Numbered from the stretch's first letter, positions 44,135 to 52,923 are shown. The stretch: 64,000 nucleotides of DNA from Lentisphaeria bacterium (GCA_018265615.1 JABLYX010000004.1:70330-134329); one strand, 5' to 3'. Numbers and translations are program-made. The notes: generated by a model from the sequence alone, not told the origin.

Positions 44135-44964
44135 AATCCGGTCGCAGTGAAACCATTCTCGTGCTTTTCGCACTCGTCCTGCTCGGCGTTACGACGCTTT
44201 TTCCGCTGGTCTGGATGCTTCTGACTTCGTTGAAAGCGCCGGGCGCGGATGTCTCCGATCCCGGGAGCATGTTCGCCGTCTCGTGGGATCTGCGGAACTA
44301 CCGGCGGGTTTTCGACGAAACGCCGCTCCTGCGCAATCTTCTTAACAGCTTCTTCGTGACCGTGAGCATCACGCTCGGGCAGCTTTTCACGAGCAGTCTC
44401 GCGGCCTATGCGTTCGCCCGGATGCGCTTCTTCGGGCGCGACCGGATCTTTCTCGGTTATCTTACGACGCTGATGGTTCCCGGAACCGTTACGATGATCC
44501 CGGTCTTCCTGATCCTGCGTTCCTTCGGCTGGGTCGATACTTACGCGGCGCTGATCGTGCCCGGGCTTTTCAGCGCGTACGGCACCTTTCTGCTGCGCCA
44601 GTTCTTCCTTAGCCTGCCGCGCGATCTTGAGGAGGCGGCGATGCTCGACGGCTGCGGGCACTGGGGCATCTACTGCCATGTGATCCTGCCGCTGTCGCGC
44701 AACGCGCTCCTGACGCTCGGAATCCTGACCTACATGGGCAGCTGGAAGGCGCTCATGTGGCCGCTCATCGTTTCACACAGCGAGCAGCTTTTCACGCTGC
44801 CGGTCGCGCTTTCGCGTTTCAATGAGAGTACTTCCGGCGGCAGCGTCGAGTGGACCATGCTGATGGCGGGATCGGTCGTCATGATTCTGCCGATGCTGCT
44901 TGTGTTCCTTTCCGGGCAGCGTTTTTTCCTGAAAGGGCTGCTGGTGGGGGCGGTCAAAGGATGA
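44131..44964 (+). CDS. Sugar ABC transporter permease (MalG-like)
   Basis: The 277-residue partner permease has six helices, the EAA loop 'RDLEEAAMLDGCGHWGIYCHVILP', and the typical ending 'RFFLKGLLVGAVKG'. Its start overlaps the stop of the preceding permease (ATGA). Together the three proteins form an importer that lacks an encoded ATPase. Confidence 0.9.
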   Translation: MKSGRSETILVLFALVLLGVTTLFPLVWMLLTSLKAPGADVSDPGSMFAVSWDLRNYRRVFDETPLLRNLLNSFFVTVSITLGQLFTSSLAAYAFARMRFFGRDRIFLGYLTTLMVPGTVTMIPVFLILRSFGWVDTYAALIVPGLFSAYGTFLLRQFFLSLPRDLEEAAMLDGCGHWGIYCHVILPLSRNALLTLGILTYMGSWKALMWPLIVSHSEQLFTLPVALSRFNESTSGGSVEWTMLMAGSVVMILPMLLVFLSGQRFFLKGLLVGAVKG

Positions 44965-45051
44965 TTGCCGTATCCGTATGATCCATAATGTCAGCAGCGT
45001 GTGCCGGATATTCCGGTGCTTCTGCAATATAACCCAGTCAGGCTTCACCAG

Positions 45052-46374
45052 ATGCACAACAAACTTTTTTACGATGTAATCGTCGCCGGCGGCGGACCGG
45101 CCGGAGTCGCCGCCGCCGTCGCCGCCGCGGAATCGGGCGCGAAAACCCTGCTTGTCGAACAGGCCGGCGAACTCGGCGGCGCGGGCGGCCCGGGCGGTGT
45201 GAACCACTGGCTCGGAGGACGTACCGCAGACTGCCGGGAATTTGTGGTCGGCGGACTCTTCCGCCGCTTCGTCGAACAGGCCGTCGCAGAGGGCATTGCC
45301 CGCATGCCGCTGCATGACGGGAAAGGATATTCTCCCTGCGGCTGGGACGGCAACCCGCATCTGACCGCCGGAATCCCCTTCGACGGCGTACGCATGGCCG
45401 AATTCCTTGACCGTCAATGCCTCGAAGCCGGAGTCGAGCTGCTCTTCCTTACCCGGCTGACCGGGTGCGAAACCGGCAGCGGAGCGCTCCGCTGCGTTAC
45501 GCTGCATAACAAGAGCGGATTCTTCACGGCCTCCGCCCGGAACTTCATCGATGCGACCGGAGACGCGGATCTCGCCGCCGCGGCCGGCGTTCCGTTCCGC
45601 GTCGGCCGCGACTCCGATCGCGGTATGGCTCCGGCCACGCTGGAGTTCCAGGTTTCGAATGTCGATACGCCGGAGCTCGCAAACTATATTGATTCGCACC
45701 GCGCCCCGCGTTTCCTGGAAGAAATCCGCGACCTGACCCGGCGCGGCATCTGGAAGTTCCCGTACGACCGCTTCATCTGCGTTCAGCTCAACGAACCGGG
45801 AACCTTCCTCATCAACACCTCCCGCCTGACCGGCGTTGACGGGCTCGACGGCGCATCCGTTTCCGACGCGATGATCCGCGGGCGGCGGGAGATGGCGGAG
45901 CTCTTCGGAATCATGCGGCGGCACTTCCCCGGCTTCCGCAATGCCCGGATCAGCCGCATCGCCTCCATGCCCGGAATCCGCGAGACCCGCCGCATCGACG
46001 GAGAATTCACACTGCGTATTGCCGACCTCATCAACGATGTACCGTTTGAAGATACGATCGGCTTCTGCTGTTACGGATGGGACCTCCCCGACCCGGAGCG
46101 CCCGAGCCTCCAGCCCATGACCGAGAGCCGTGTTGCGATCCGCGACCGCATTCCGCTGCCCTTTCGGATCATGGTTCCGCGCGGCGTCGCGAATCTGCTC
46201 TGCCCCGGCCGTGCCGTCAGCGTTGAACGCGAAGTCCTCGGCCCCATCCGCGTCATGGCCTCCTGCATGGCCATGGGCGAAGCTGCCGGCGTCTCCGCAG
46301 CCCTCGCTCTCCGGGGGCCCCGTCTTCTCGCCCGGCTGCGCGGGCGCGGCTGCCTCGTCGCCGCCGGAAGCTGA
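45052..46374 (+). CDS. FAD-dependent oxidoreductase (cassette C)
   Basis: The 440-residue flavoprotein shows the FAD-binding 'YDVIVAGGGPAGVAAAVAAA' and the glycine-rich GGAGGPGGVNHWLGG loop. The C-terminal 'ASMPGIRETRRIDGEFTL' and 'NLLCPGRAVSVEREVLG' match the FAD_oxidored (PF12831-like) family, whose members are often annotated in sugar or glycan loci but with few known substrates. The start at 45052 precedes the Rossmann motif closely; the longer frame to 45001 has no better ribosome site. It sits 87 bp after the importer and may oxidise the imported sugar or clear a product. No signal peptide is present. Confidence 0.82.
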   Translation: MHNKLFYDVIVAGGGPAGVAAAVAAAESGAKTLLVEQAGELGGAGGPGGVNHWLGGRTADCREFVVGGLFRRFVEQAVAEGIARMPLHDGKGYSPCGWDGNPHLTAGIPFDGVRMAEFLDRQCLEAGVELLFLTRLTGCETGSGALRCVTLHNKSGFFTASARNFIDATGDADLAAAAGVPFRVGRDSDRGMAPATLEFQVSNVDTPELANYIDSHRAPRFLEEIRDLTRRGIWKFPYDRFICVQLNEPGTFLINTSRLTGVDGLDGASVSDAMIRGRREMAELFGIMRRHFPGFRNARISRIASMPGIRETRRIDGEFTLRIADLINDVPFEDTIGFCCYGWDLPDPERPSLQPMTESRVAIRDRIPLPFRIMVPRGVANLLCPGRAVSVEREVLGPIRVMASCMAMGEAAGVSAALALRGPRLLARLRGRGCLVAAGS

Positions 46375-46402
46375 AAAAGAGGGGGAGGGAAAAGCCTCCC
46401 CC
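46373..46402 (-). terminator. Terminator of the SGNH hydrolase gene
   Basis: GGGGGAGG and CCTCCCCC form an 8-bp stem with a 6-nt loop; on the minus strand TCTTTTTC follows. Genes on both sides converge here. Confidence 0.7.
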
Positions 46403-46422
46403 GGATGGGACCGGCAGAGAAG

Positions 46423-47067
46423 CTATGCGAGGTGCGGGCGGACCACATCCGCCATGACGCGGTAGGCCGCGAAGGTCAGGTGCGTTCCGTCCGGGCGGGC
46501 GTATTCCGCCGCGAGCTGGCCGGAGGCGTCTTTCAGCGGGGTGTGGTAGTCGAGATAGCCGTCGAGGTTCCGCTCGCTCCACGCCTTCTGTTCGGCATTG
46601 ATTTCGACGATTTTCTCCTGGTACCGGAAGCGGTCCCACTCATCGGGCTCCCGCAGCGGCAGGATGCTGCCGAGGTAGACCCTGCTGCCGCGTTCCCGGA
46701 TCATCGATGCGACGGCGCGGGTCTTGTCGAGGATCTGCTGCTTCGGCCACTCGATCCCGTTGATGCCGACGAGGATGAACACCTTTTCCGGCGTGTACGG
46801 GAACACGTCGGCGTCGAGCCGCAGATAGAGGCCGTTGATGTTGTCTCCGCCGATTCCGCGGTTCAGCAGCGAGGTGTTCGGGAAGAATTCATGCAGCGGC
46901 CACCCGTCCGTGATCGAGTCGCCGTAGAACATATTTTTCACATGGCCGGCCTCCGCCGTGAGCTGCCGGTATTCGAGGATTGCCTGCCAGCGCTCGCGCG
47001 TGTCGAAAAATTCCTGGATCGCCCGGAGAGATTCCGGGTCGAACAACGCATCATATTTGCCGTTCAT
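46423..47067 (-). CDS. SGNH/GDSL-type esterase
   Basis: The 214-residue cytosolic-looking protein carries the SGNH blocks: 'FYGDSITDGW' (Ser51, block I), 'GIGGDN' (block II Gly), 'GINGIEW' (block III Asn) and 'DGTHLT' (block V, Asp and His). The family deacylates or deesterifies sugars and lipids. A carbohydrate acetylesterase is a reasonable guess because of the surrounding glycan genes. It has no signal peptide. It is transcribed opposite to cassettes C and D and ends at its own terminator. Confidence 0.88.
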   Translation of the reverse strand: MNGKYDALFDPESLRAIQEFFDTRERWQAILEYRQLTAEAGHVKNMFYGDSITDGWPLHEFFPNTSLLNRGIGGDNINGLYLRLDADVFPYTPEKVFILVGINGIEWPKQQILDKTRAVASMIRERGSRVYLGSILPLREPDEWDRFRYQEKIVEINAEQKAWSERNLDGYLDYHTPLKDASGQLAAEYARPDGTHLTFAAYRVMADVVRPHLA

Positions 47068-47275
47068 TCCGCACCCTTTCCTGTCTTGAAGATGTACTGC
47101 GGAAAACTATACAGCCTGACCGCCCGTTTTGCAATCTCCCGGAACCGTTTCTCGCTCCGTTTTCCGGTGCCGGCGGTGAATGGCGAAAAAATAAATTGTC
47201 TGATATTGATTGTTTGGAATTTTGTCGAAATTGTATGAAATTTGAATTATTTTGTATTTTTTATTGTTTGTTATC

Positions 47276-47304
47276 TTGACATTCCTGTTTGTTTTTGGTA
47301 TAAT
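47276..47304 (+). promoter_or_regulatory. Consensus promoter of the cassette D regulator
   Basis: TTGACA and TATAAT are separated by 17 bp. The last part, TTTGGTATAATTAAT, is identical to that of the cassette C promoter. Confidence 0.75.
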
Positions 47305-47347
47305 TAATTACGACGATGAGATGATTTTCAAACAGGATGTTTATTTT

Positions 47348-48460
47348 ATGGGATATAAAAGCAAAGCGGTACGGGTATCCGATACGCTGGAGAAGGAGAT
47401 CCGGGCCGGACAGTTCGATCCGGACAGATACCTGCCGGGCGAGGATGCGCTGGCGGAACGCTACCGGGTGTCGCGCAGCACGATCCGGCGCGTACTCGAA
47501 ATTCTGAACCACGACGGCGTGGTCGTGAAGGAGCCGAACCGGGGGACGATGATCGCGCCGCGCGGCGCCCGCCGTCCGCTGCGGGACATTCCGCTGCCGC
47601 GGACGCTGACCTTCGCCTGGGCCTATGCGGCGTACCCGGACAGCATGATTTCGAACGTGACCGCCGGAATCCAGAGGTATGTGGAAGAGCAGGGGATCAA
47701 CCTCCAGATCTTCACGAGTTCGACCGGACACGAGCCGGTGCTGGACTCCATTGAAAATGCGGCGGCATTCGGCGTGAACGGCGTGATCCTGCTGCCGTAT
47801 ATCCTCGGCAGCTACATTGAATCGGTGAAGAGGGTCATCGCCGCCGGGATTCCGGTCGTGACGATTTCCGAGCTGGCCGGCAGCGGTGCAAGCTCGGTCT
47901 GCAGCGATGACTTCGGCGGCGCTTTCGCGATCGTGCAGCATATGATCGCCAGGCACGACCGCCCCTGCTACTTTCTCGGGCCGACGCATGAGACCGGCAG
48001 CTGCATCGACCGCTACGAGGCGTTCCGGACCGCGATGCGCGAGGCGGGGTTCGACGCCGAGATCGACTCGCACACCATCCGGCTCGATCCGGACGGGCAG
48101 AAGCCGGAATACTGGCCGCTTGCCCAGAAGGAGCTGCACCCGAGGGAGATGTGTCTTGAACTGCTCGACCGGATCGAATTGCCGGCCAGTGTATTCTGCA
48201 TCAATGACTATATTGCGCGCGGCCTCTATCTGGCGGCGAAGGAGCGCGGGGCCGTCATCGGCCGCGACCTGATGGTCGCCGGCTACGGGGATCTGCCGTT
48301 CGCGAACCGGATGGAGCCGCCCCTGACGACGGTGAGGAGCGATTCGGTCCGGATCGGGTACCAGGCGGCCCGGGTCATGCATCAGCATGTCATGAGGGAG
48401 GTTACAACTCCGGTTAACCTGAAGATTCCGGTTGAGTTTTTCGAACGGGCGTCGATTTGA
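47348..48460 (+). CDS. AraR-like GntR-LacI hybrid regulator (cassette D)
   Basis: The 370-residue protein joins a GntR winged helix ('YLPGEDALAERYRVSRSTIR' at residues ~32-51, 'VVVKEPNRGTMIAP') to a LacI-type sugar-sensing domain (LTFAWAYAAYPDSMISNVTA, 'GVNGVILLPYILGSYI', 'VFCINDYIARGLYLAAKERG'), the design of AraR. The start at 47348 lies just before the winged helix with AGGA upstream at long spacing. An alternative at 47321 would add nine residues. It is followed by the pseudopilin and dual-domain hydrolase, which it probably regulates in response to a pentose or similar sugar. Confidence 0.85.
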   Translation: MGYKSKAVRVSDTLEKEIRAGQFDPDRYLPGEDALAERYRVSRSTIRRVLEILNHDGVVVKEPNRGTMIAPRGARRPLRDIPLPRTLTFAWAYAAYPDSMISNVTAGIQRYVEEQGINLQIFTSSTGHEPVLDSIENAAAFGVNGVILLPYILGSYIESVKRVIAAGIPVVTISELAGSGASSVCSDDFGGAFAIVQHMIARHDRPCYFLGPTHETGSCIDRYEAFRTAMREAGFDAEIDSHTIRLDPDGQKPEYWPLAQKELHPREMCLELLDRIELPASVFCINDYIARGLYLAAKERGAVIGRDLMVAGYGDLPFANRMEPPLTTVRSDSVRIGYQAARVMHQHVMREVTTPVNLKIPVEFFERASI

Positions 48461-48488
48461 AATAAATGGTAACAGAATGGAGGACATG

Positions 48489-49118
48489 ATGAAGAAACAC
48501 TTTACATTGATCGAGCTTCTCGTCGTGATTGCGATCATCGCGATTCTCGCTTCGATGCTCCTGCCCGCCCTGAGCCAGGCGCGGGAGCGGGGCAAGGCGA
48601 CGAAGTGTCTGGGGCAGCTCAAGCAGATCGGCCTTGCTGCCGGCATGTATGCGAATGACAATGCGGACAATATCCCGAGCTCCCCGGGCAGCGATCCGAG
48701 GATGGTCAGCAACTGGAGCATCCGGACCGGGCTCGGGCTGCTGACTCCCTCCTATCTGCCGATGCAGGCCGGCGTGACCGACGTCGACGCCGTCAAGGGG
48801 GCCGGGAAAGGGCGCTCCGTTGTCATGCACTGCCCCTCGAATCTGGACAGCTATTCCAAAACCAATAATTTCAGCGATTACAACTACCGTTATTACAATG
48901 AATACGGAAAAATTTCCAAACAGACGGGGCTGCACCCGACTTTCAATATCCGCTGGAGCGCGGTCATGATGGTGCAGGACGAGGTCGGTTCCTTCAACAA
49001 GGCGTACCATGCCGGCAAGACCAACCAGCTCTATTACGGCGGCCATGCCGGGACGATTTCCGCGAACCGCTATTTCGGCAGGACGTGGCAGTGGAAATAC
49101 ATGAATGAGGAGTTCTGA
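48489..49118 (+). CDS. Pseudopilin (cassette D)
   Basis: The 209-residue protein starts at 48489, where GGAGG is well spaced; the neighbouring ATG codons at 48477 and 48486 are less likely. It opens MKKHFTLIELLVVIAIIAIL, with a very short leader to be cut before Phe5. It has the 'ERGKATKCLGQLKQIGLAAG' block and ends with HAGKTNQLYYGG, in which the H-x9-DG box has lost its Asp (GG). The rest is a small globular domain. It follows the AraR-like gene by 28 bp. Confidence 0.85.
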   Translation: MKKHFTLIELLVVIAIIAILASMLLPALSQARERGKATKCLGQLKQIGLAAGMYANDNADNIPSSPGSDPRMVSNWSIRTGLGLLTPSYLPMQAGVTDVDAVKGAGKGRSVVMHCPSNLDSYSKTNNFSDYNYRYYNEYGKISKQTGLHPTFNIRWSAVMMVQDEVGSFNKAYHAGKTNQLYYGGHAGTISANRYFGRTWQWKYMNEEF

Positions 49119-49145
49119 CCCCGGAGGGAACCGGGTTCGTCAGAA
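49113..49145 (+). other. Intercistronic hairpin after the pseudopilin
   Basis: TTCTGA-C-CCCGG pairs with CCGGG-TTCG-TCAGAA around AGGGAA. No T-run follows, so it may reduce but not stop transcription into the hydrolase gene. It overlaps the end of the pseudopilin gene. Confidence 0.5.
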
Positions 49146-49207
49146 ATAAGCGGAAAAACGGCCGAAGCCCTGCGGCTTTGCCGAAACAGTTTGAAAGAGT
49201 GCAAGTT

Positions 49208-52200
49208 ATGAAATTGATTCCCCGGATATTCTGTTGCGCCGGCCTTGGAATGCTGGTGGCCGCTTCCGCTTTCGGCGGTTGGAAGGAGGAGCGCGACTTT
49301 GCGGATAAGATGAAGCGCGAGCTGGAGGCGGCTCCTCGCAAGGCACCGTATATTCTGAACGGGAAAACCGTCCCGGCCGAGCCGCAACTCGGCATCAACG
49401 TTCACAAGCTCGACGGCGAGACCGCCGCGATGCTGAAGAAGGCCGGCATCGGGACCGTGCGGCAGACGGTTTACTGGTACAACATCGAGAAGACGAAAAC
49501 GCCGGGCGTTTATGATGAAAAGGCGCTGAAGACGCTCGATGAACGGTTTGCGGATTATGAGAAATTCGGCCTTGAACCGCTTGTGGTCGTGCACGGCAAC
49601 GCCCCCGGCGCGGGTTTTGCGAACCGGCAGGAATCATATGAGCGGTTCGGCAGATTCATGGCGATGCTCGCGAAGCGCTATCCGGGCGTGAAATATTTTC
49701 AGCTCTGGAACGAGATGGATGTGGCGTTCACCGATCTCTTCGGCAGGAACGAAAAGCTCCCGATGAAAGAGCGCGCGAAGTGCTATGTCGAGATGCTGAA
49801 GGTCGTTACGCCGATGATCAGGGCCGCGAATCCAGAAGCCGTCGTCGTGACGGGCGGCATGGTAGACAGCGACGAATTCCCGCGCGGGCTCTACGAGCAC
49901 GGCGGCAAGGAGTACTTCGACGTACTGGCGCTCCACACCTACGGCATGCCGGTCTCGTGGTCGTTCATCGGGCGCGGCGCGCGGGTGCGGAAGATCATGG
50001 ACGAGAACGGGGATGCGGCGAAACCGCTCTGGAACACCGAATTCGGCGCAAGCGGCGAGGGGATGATTCAGGCGTGGGGGATCCCGAAGGAGAATCCGCT
50101 GCGGTATTTTGACGACAAGCAGGATGAGATGTTGGCGGCATGCATGGATTTCAACCGGAAATCGAAGGTTTTCAGCCGGTATTTCATCTACGTCTACCAC
50201 GCGGACTCCGAAGCGTCGAAGGGCGTCCGTGAGAAGCTCAGGGAGCAGCTGCCGGATGTGAAGTTCAACGACATCAGCTTCAGTCTGGTGAGGGAGGACG
50301 GCACTCCGCGGAAATTCATGCAGCGGCTGATCGACGGTCAGCCGCGCAAAAAAAAAATAGAGCGGGAGGCGGGGCGCATGGAGAACGTTGACGGGAGGCT
50401 TTTCTTCCGCAACCGCCCGTTCTTCCCGGTCGGGCTGGTGTTCGGGCGGACCGACGCGGATATGCAAAACGCGAAAGCGTCCGGCTTCAACAGCATCCAT
50501 CAGGAGTACAGCCTGCGCGACGTGCTGCCGGATGGTCCGGAGAAGATCGACGCAAAGGGCGTGCGGCGCATCCGCGACCTGCACGAAACCGCGCGGCGCA
50601 ACGGTATGGTACTCTTCCCGCTGCTGACCGGACACTACATTCCGGGCTGGCTGAACAAGACGGGCAGGCCGCCGGTTGACCGCAACGGCAGGCCGGTCGG
50701 GCTCTGGTTCCGTTTTTCGATGCACAACCCCGTATACAGGAACGCGCTTGAAACCTTCTGGCGGACCGTCGCGAAGGAGGTCGGCGGCGATCCGAACTCC
50801 GCGCTCTTCGTGAGCTGGAACGAACCCGCCTACGGGCTCGACGCTTCACCGGAGGCGCTCGCGGCGTACCGGGCCGCAATGAAGAAGGAGTATGGGCAGA
50901 TCGCGGCGTTCAATGCCGCCATGGGGAGCGCGTTCGATTCGTTCGACGCGGTTGTCCCGCCCGCCGCGCCGGATGAGAACCGGAAGTTCTTCTACCACTG
51001 GTTCCGCTACAACCAGAAGGCGTTCGCGGACTTTTTCGCGTGGCAGCGTTCGATTCTCAGAGCAGAGGCGCCGGAGATGCGCCTCTCCGGCAAGCATCCG
51101 GTTTCGGCGCTGCTCGGCGACGCGCTTCAGGTCAACAGCATCCCGCTGCAGGCCGCGACGCAGGACATCTACGGCTGCGACGCGTACAACGGTTCTCTGC
51201 TGCACTACCGCGACGCGATGGAGGCCGCGCGTTCGCTTTCGGGCGGCGGCCCGGTCGTTTCGTATGAAACCCATGCGCAGAAGGGGATTCCGCCGCTGAA
51301 GCCGGATCACGCCGCGCTGCAGATGTTCGTGCAGATCCTCGGCGGCTGCCGCGGGCTCTTCTTCTTCTGCAACGGGCAGCAGCCGCAGTTCGGGTTCTAC
51401 AATGAAAAGGCGACGCCGCCGGAGGTGCGCGGGGAACTTGAGCGGATCTTCAGGCTGATCAATGTGAACCAGGCGCTTTTTTCCCTGCCGCGCGCCGGGG
51501 CCGATATCGCGGTTCTGCTCTCCGACGCGGCGAGCCTGCACTACGGCAGCGACCCGGAGCCGTCGAAGCGGGACGAGTACACGAAGCGGGTCTCCCAGAC
51601 CTACGACCTCATCCGCAACCAGCATTTCGCCGCCGACTTCATCACGGAGCGGCAACTCGCGGAGAAGCTGGACTCCTACGAACTGCTGGTTGTTCCGTCG
51701 CGGTCGATCCTGACTGATTCCGAGCTCGCGCTCGTCGCGGAGTTCCTGAAGAGGGGCGGCAAGCTGCTGGTGTTCGGCAAGGCGTTCGACCGCAACGAGT
51801 TCTTTGAGCCGCGCGAGCTGCCGAAGCTGCTCGGGATCAGCAAGCGCGAGCCCGCGCCGTGGAACCGCGGGCAGATGCGCCTTGCGGAGGTCGATCCGGA
51901 GCTTGCCGGAATGTTCCCGACGGAGATCATCGTGCAGGAGCCGGAGCGGGTGAATCCGCTGCCGATGGAGCAGGCGATTCCGGGCTACATCCCGAAGAGC
52001 CGCCTTGATTCGCACATCACGCTCGCGGCGAACCAGGACGCATACCCATCGATCGTGATGTCGAACGACGGGCAGGTGGTCTACTGCGCGTTCGATTCGC
52101 TCTACTCGACGGAGCTTTCGGGGCTGATCGGCGGAATCGTTGAACGCAAGCTCGGGATTCCGCGCGAGATGCGGATCACGCGCCTCGGTTCGCCGGACGA

Positions 52201-52417
52201 GGCGGTGGAGCTGCTGAGCGCCGTGAACCGGCAGGGGGATGAGGTCGCGCTCCTTTTCGCGAACTCCGGCGCGCGCTCCGGGACGTGGGAGATTGCGCTC
52301 CCCGGAATCCCGGACGGCGACTGGCGGGATGTCGCAGGCGGCAGGCCGGTGACGGTAAAGGGCGGCCGGTTCACGCTGACGCTGCCGCCGTACGGTTACG
52401 CCGCGTTGACGAAGTGA
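49208..52417 (+). CDS. Secreted hydrolase with two putative catalytic TIM barrels (cassette D)
   Basis: The 1069-residue protein starts at 49208, giving the signal peptide MKLIPRIFCCAGLGMLVAAS. The first barrel (residues ~60-370) resembles GH39/GH5-like enzymes, with probable acid/base Glu169 in 'QLWNEMD' and nucleophile Glu278 in 'LWNTEFG'. The second (residues ~390-740) resembles GH42 beta-galactosidase, with Glu539 in 'FVSWNEPAYG' and Glu687 in 'VVSYETHAQKG', followed by a class I amidotransferase-like domain and a short beta-domain. Both sets of carboxylates are intact. It would act outside the cell on a mixed-linkage glycan. The linker near residues 370-390 contains eight Lys/Arg-rich residues. 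It is the last gene of cassette D. Confidence 0.75.
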   Translation: MKLIPRIFCCAGLGMLVAASAFGGWKEERDFADKMKRELEAAPRKAPYILNGKTVPAEPQLGINVHKLDGETAAMLKKAGIGTVRQTVYWYNIEKTKTPGVYDEKALKTLDERFADYEKFGLEPLVVVHGNAPGAGFANRQESYERFGRFMAMLAKRYPGVKYFQLWNEMDVAFTDLFGRNEKLPMKERAKCYVEMLKVVTPMIRAANPEAVVVTGGMVDSDEFPRGLYEHGGKEYFDVLALHTYGMPVSWSFIGRGARVRKIMDENGDAAKPLWNTEFGASGEGMIQAWGIPKENPLRYFDDKQDEMLAACMDFNRKSKVFSRYFIYVYHADSEASKGVREKLREQLPDVKFNDISFSLVREDGTPRKFMQRLIDGQPRKKKIEREAGRMENVDGRLFFRNRPFFPVGLVFGRTDADMQNAKASGFNSIHQEYSLRDVLPDGPEKIDAKGVRRIRDLHETARRNGMVLFPLLTGHYIPGWLNKTGRPPVDRNGRPVGLWFRFSMHNPVYRNALETFWRTVAKEVGGDPNSALFVSWNEPAYGLDASPEALAAYRAAMKKEYGQIAAFNAAMGSAFDSFDAVVPPAAPDENRKFFYHWFRYNQKAFADFFAWQRSILRAEAPEMRLSGKHPVSALLGDALQVNSIPLQAATQDIYGCDAYNGSLLHYRDAMEAARSLSGGGPVVSYETHAQKGIPPLKPDHAALQMFVQILGGCRGLFFFCNGQQPQFGFYNEKATPPEVRGELERIFRLINVNQALFSLPRAGADIAVLLSDAASLHYGSDPEPSKRDEYTKRVSQTYDLIRNQHFAADFITERQLAEKLDSYELLVVPSRSILTDSELALVAEFLKRGGKLLVFGKAFDRNEFFEPRELPKLLGISKREPAPWNRGQMRLAEVDPELAGMFPTEIIVQEPERVNPLPMEQAIPGYIPKSRLDSHITLAANQDAYPSIVMSNDGQVVYCAFDSLYSTELSGLIGGIVERKLGIPREMRITRLGSPDEAVELLSAVNRQGDEVALLFANSGARSGTWEIALPGIPDGDWRDVAGGRPVTVKGGRFTLTLPPYGYAALTK

Positions 52418-52444
52418 AAAGCGCAAGCCTGATTTGCATTTTTC

Positions 52445-52489
52445 CGCCTCCGGATGTATCTTGTTCATAACCTGAAACATCCGGAGGCG
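52445..52489 (+). promoter_or_regulatory. Hairpin containing the ribosome binding site of the membrane protein
   Basis: CGCCTCCGGATGT (52445-52457) and ACATCCGGAGGCG (52477-52489) are exact complements around a 19-nt loop. The 3' arm contains the GGAGG that lies five bases before the ATG at 52492. It may switch translation or end the hydrolase transcript, although no T-run follows. Confidence 0.55.
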
Positions 52490-52491
52490 TT

Positions 52492-52923
52492 ATGGCTTTT
52501 TCGAGGGAACGGTTTGTTCGGCTGCTGGTGTGGGCGGCGGTGATCGGCTGGGGCGTTTCGCTTCTGGGGACGCTTCTGCCGTGGAACATGATGGAGTTCC
52601 TGCTGCAGGGGATGGGCAAGGAATTTGCGACGGACGATCCGATGATCCGCTACTGGTTCCGCATGGCGGCGGGCGGCTGGACCGTAATCGGGTTCCTGTT
52701 CCTCTGCTGCGCGCTGAAGCCGCGGGAATACGCAGCTCTGCTTCCATTGCTCGCCTGGGGATCCCTGTTCGAAGGGGTGGTTCTGCTGTTCCACGGCCTG
52801 GCGCTCGGGCTCCCGCTCTTCCCGTTCCTCGGGGACGCCGCATTCTGTCTCGCCGTCGGAGCCGGAATCCTGCTTGCAGGGAATAAAAAAGAGGGAGATA
52901 TGCGAGAAGGGAGAAAATTTTGA
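52492..52923 (+). CDS. Small four-helix membrane protein
   Basis: The 143-residue protein has four predicted membrane helices (for example LLVWAAVIGWGVSLLGTL, 'WTVIGFLFLCCAL', 'PLLAWGSLFEGVVLLFHGLA' and 'AAFCLAVGAGILLA'). I do not recognise a family. The last ~11 residues (KEGDMREGRKF) are encoded by the first arm of the 19-bp palindrome at 52902, so the original C-terminus may have been shorter. It starts in the hairpin described above. Confidence 0.65.
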   Translation: MAFSRERFVRLLVWAAVIGWGVSLLGTLLPWNMMEFLLQGMGKEFATDDPMIRYWFRMAAGGWTVIGFLFLCCALKPREYAALLPLLAWGSLFEGVVLLFHGLALGLPLFPFLGDAAFCLAVGAGILLAGNKKEGDMREGRKF

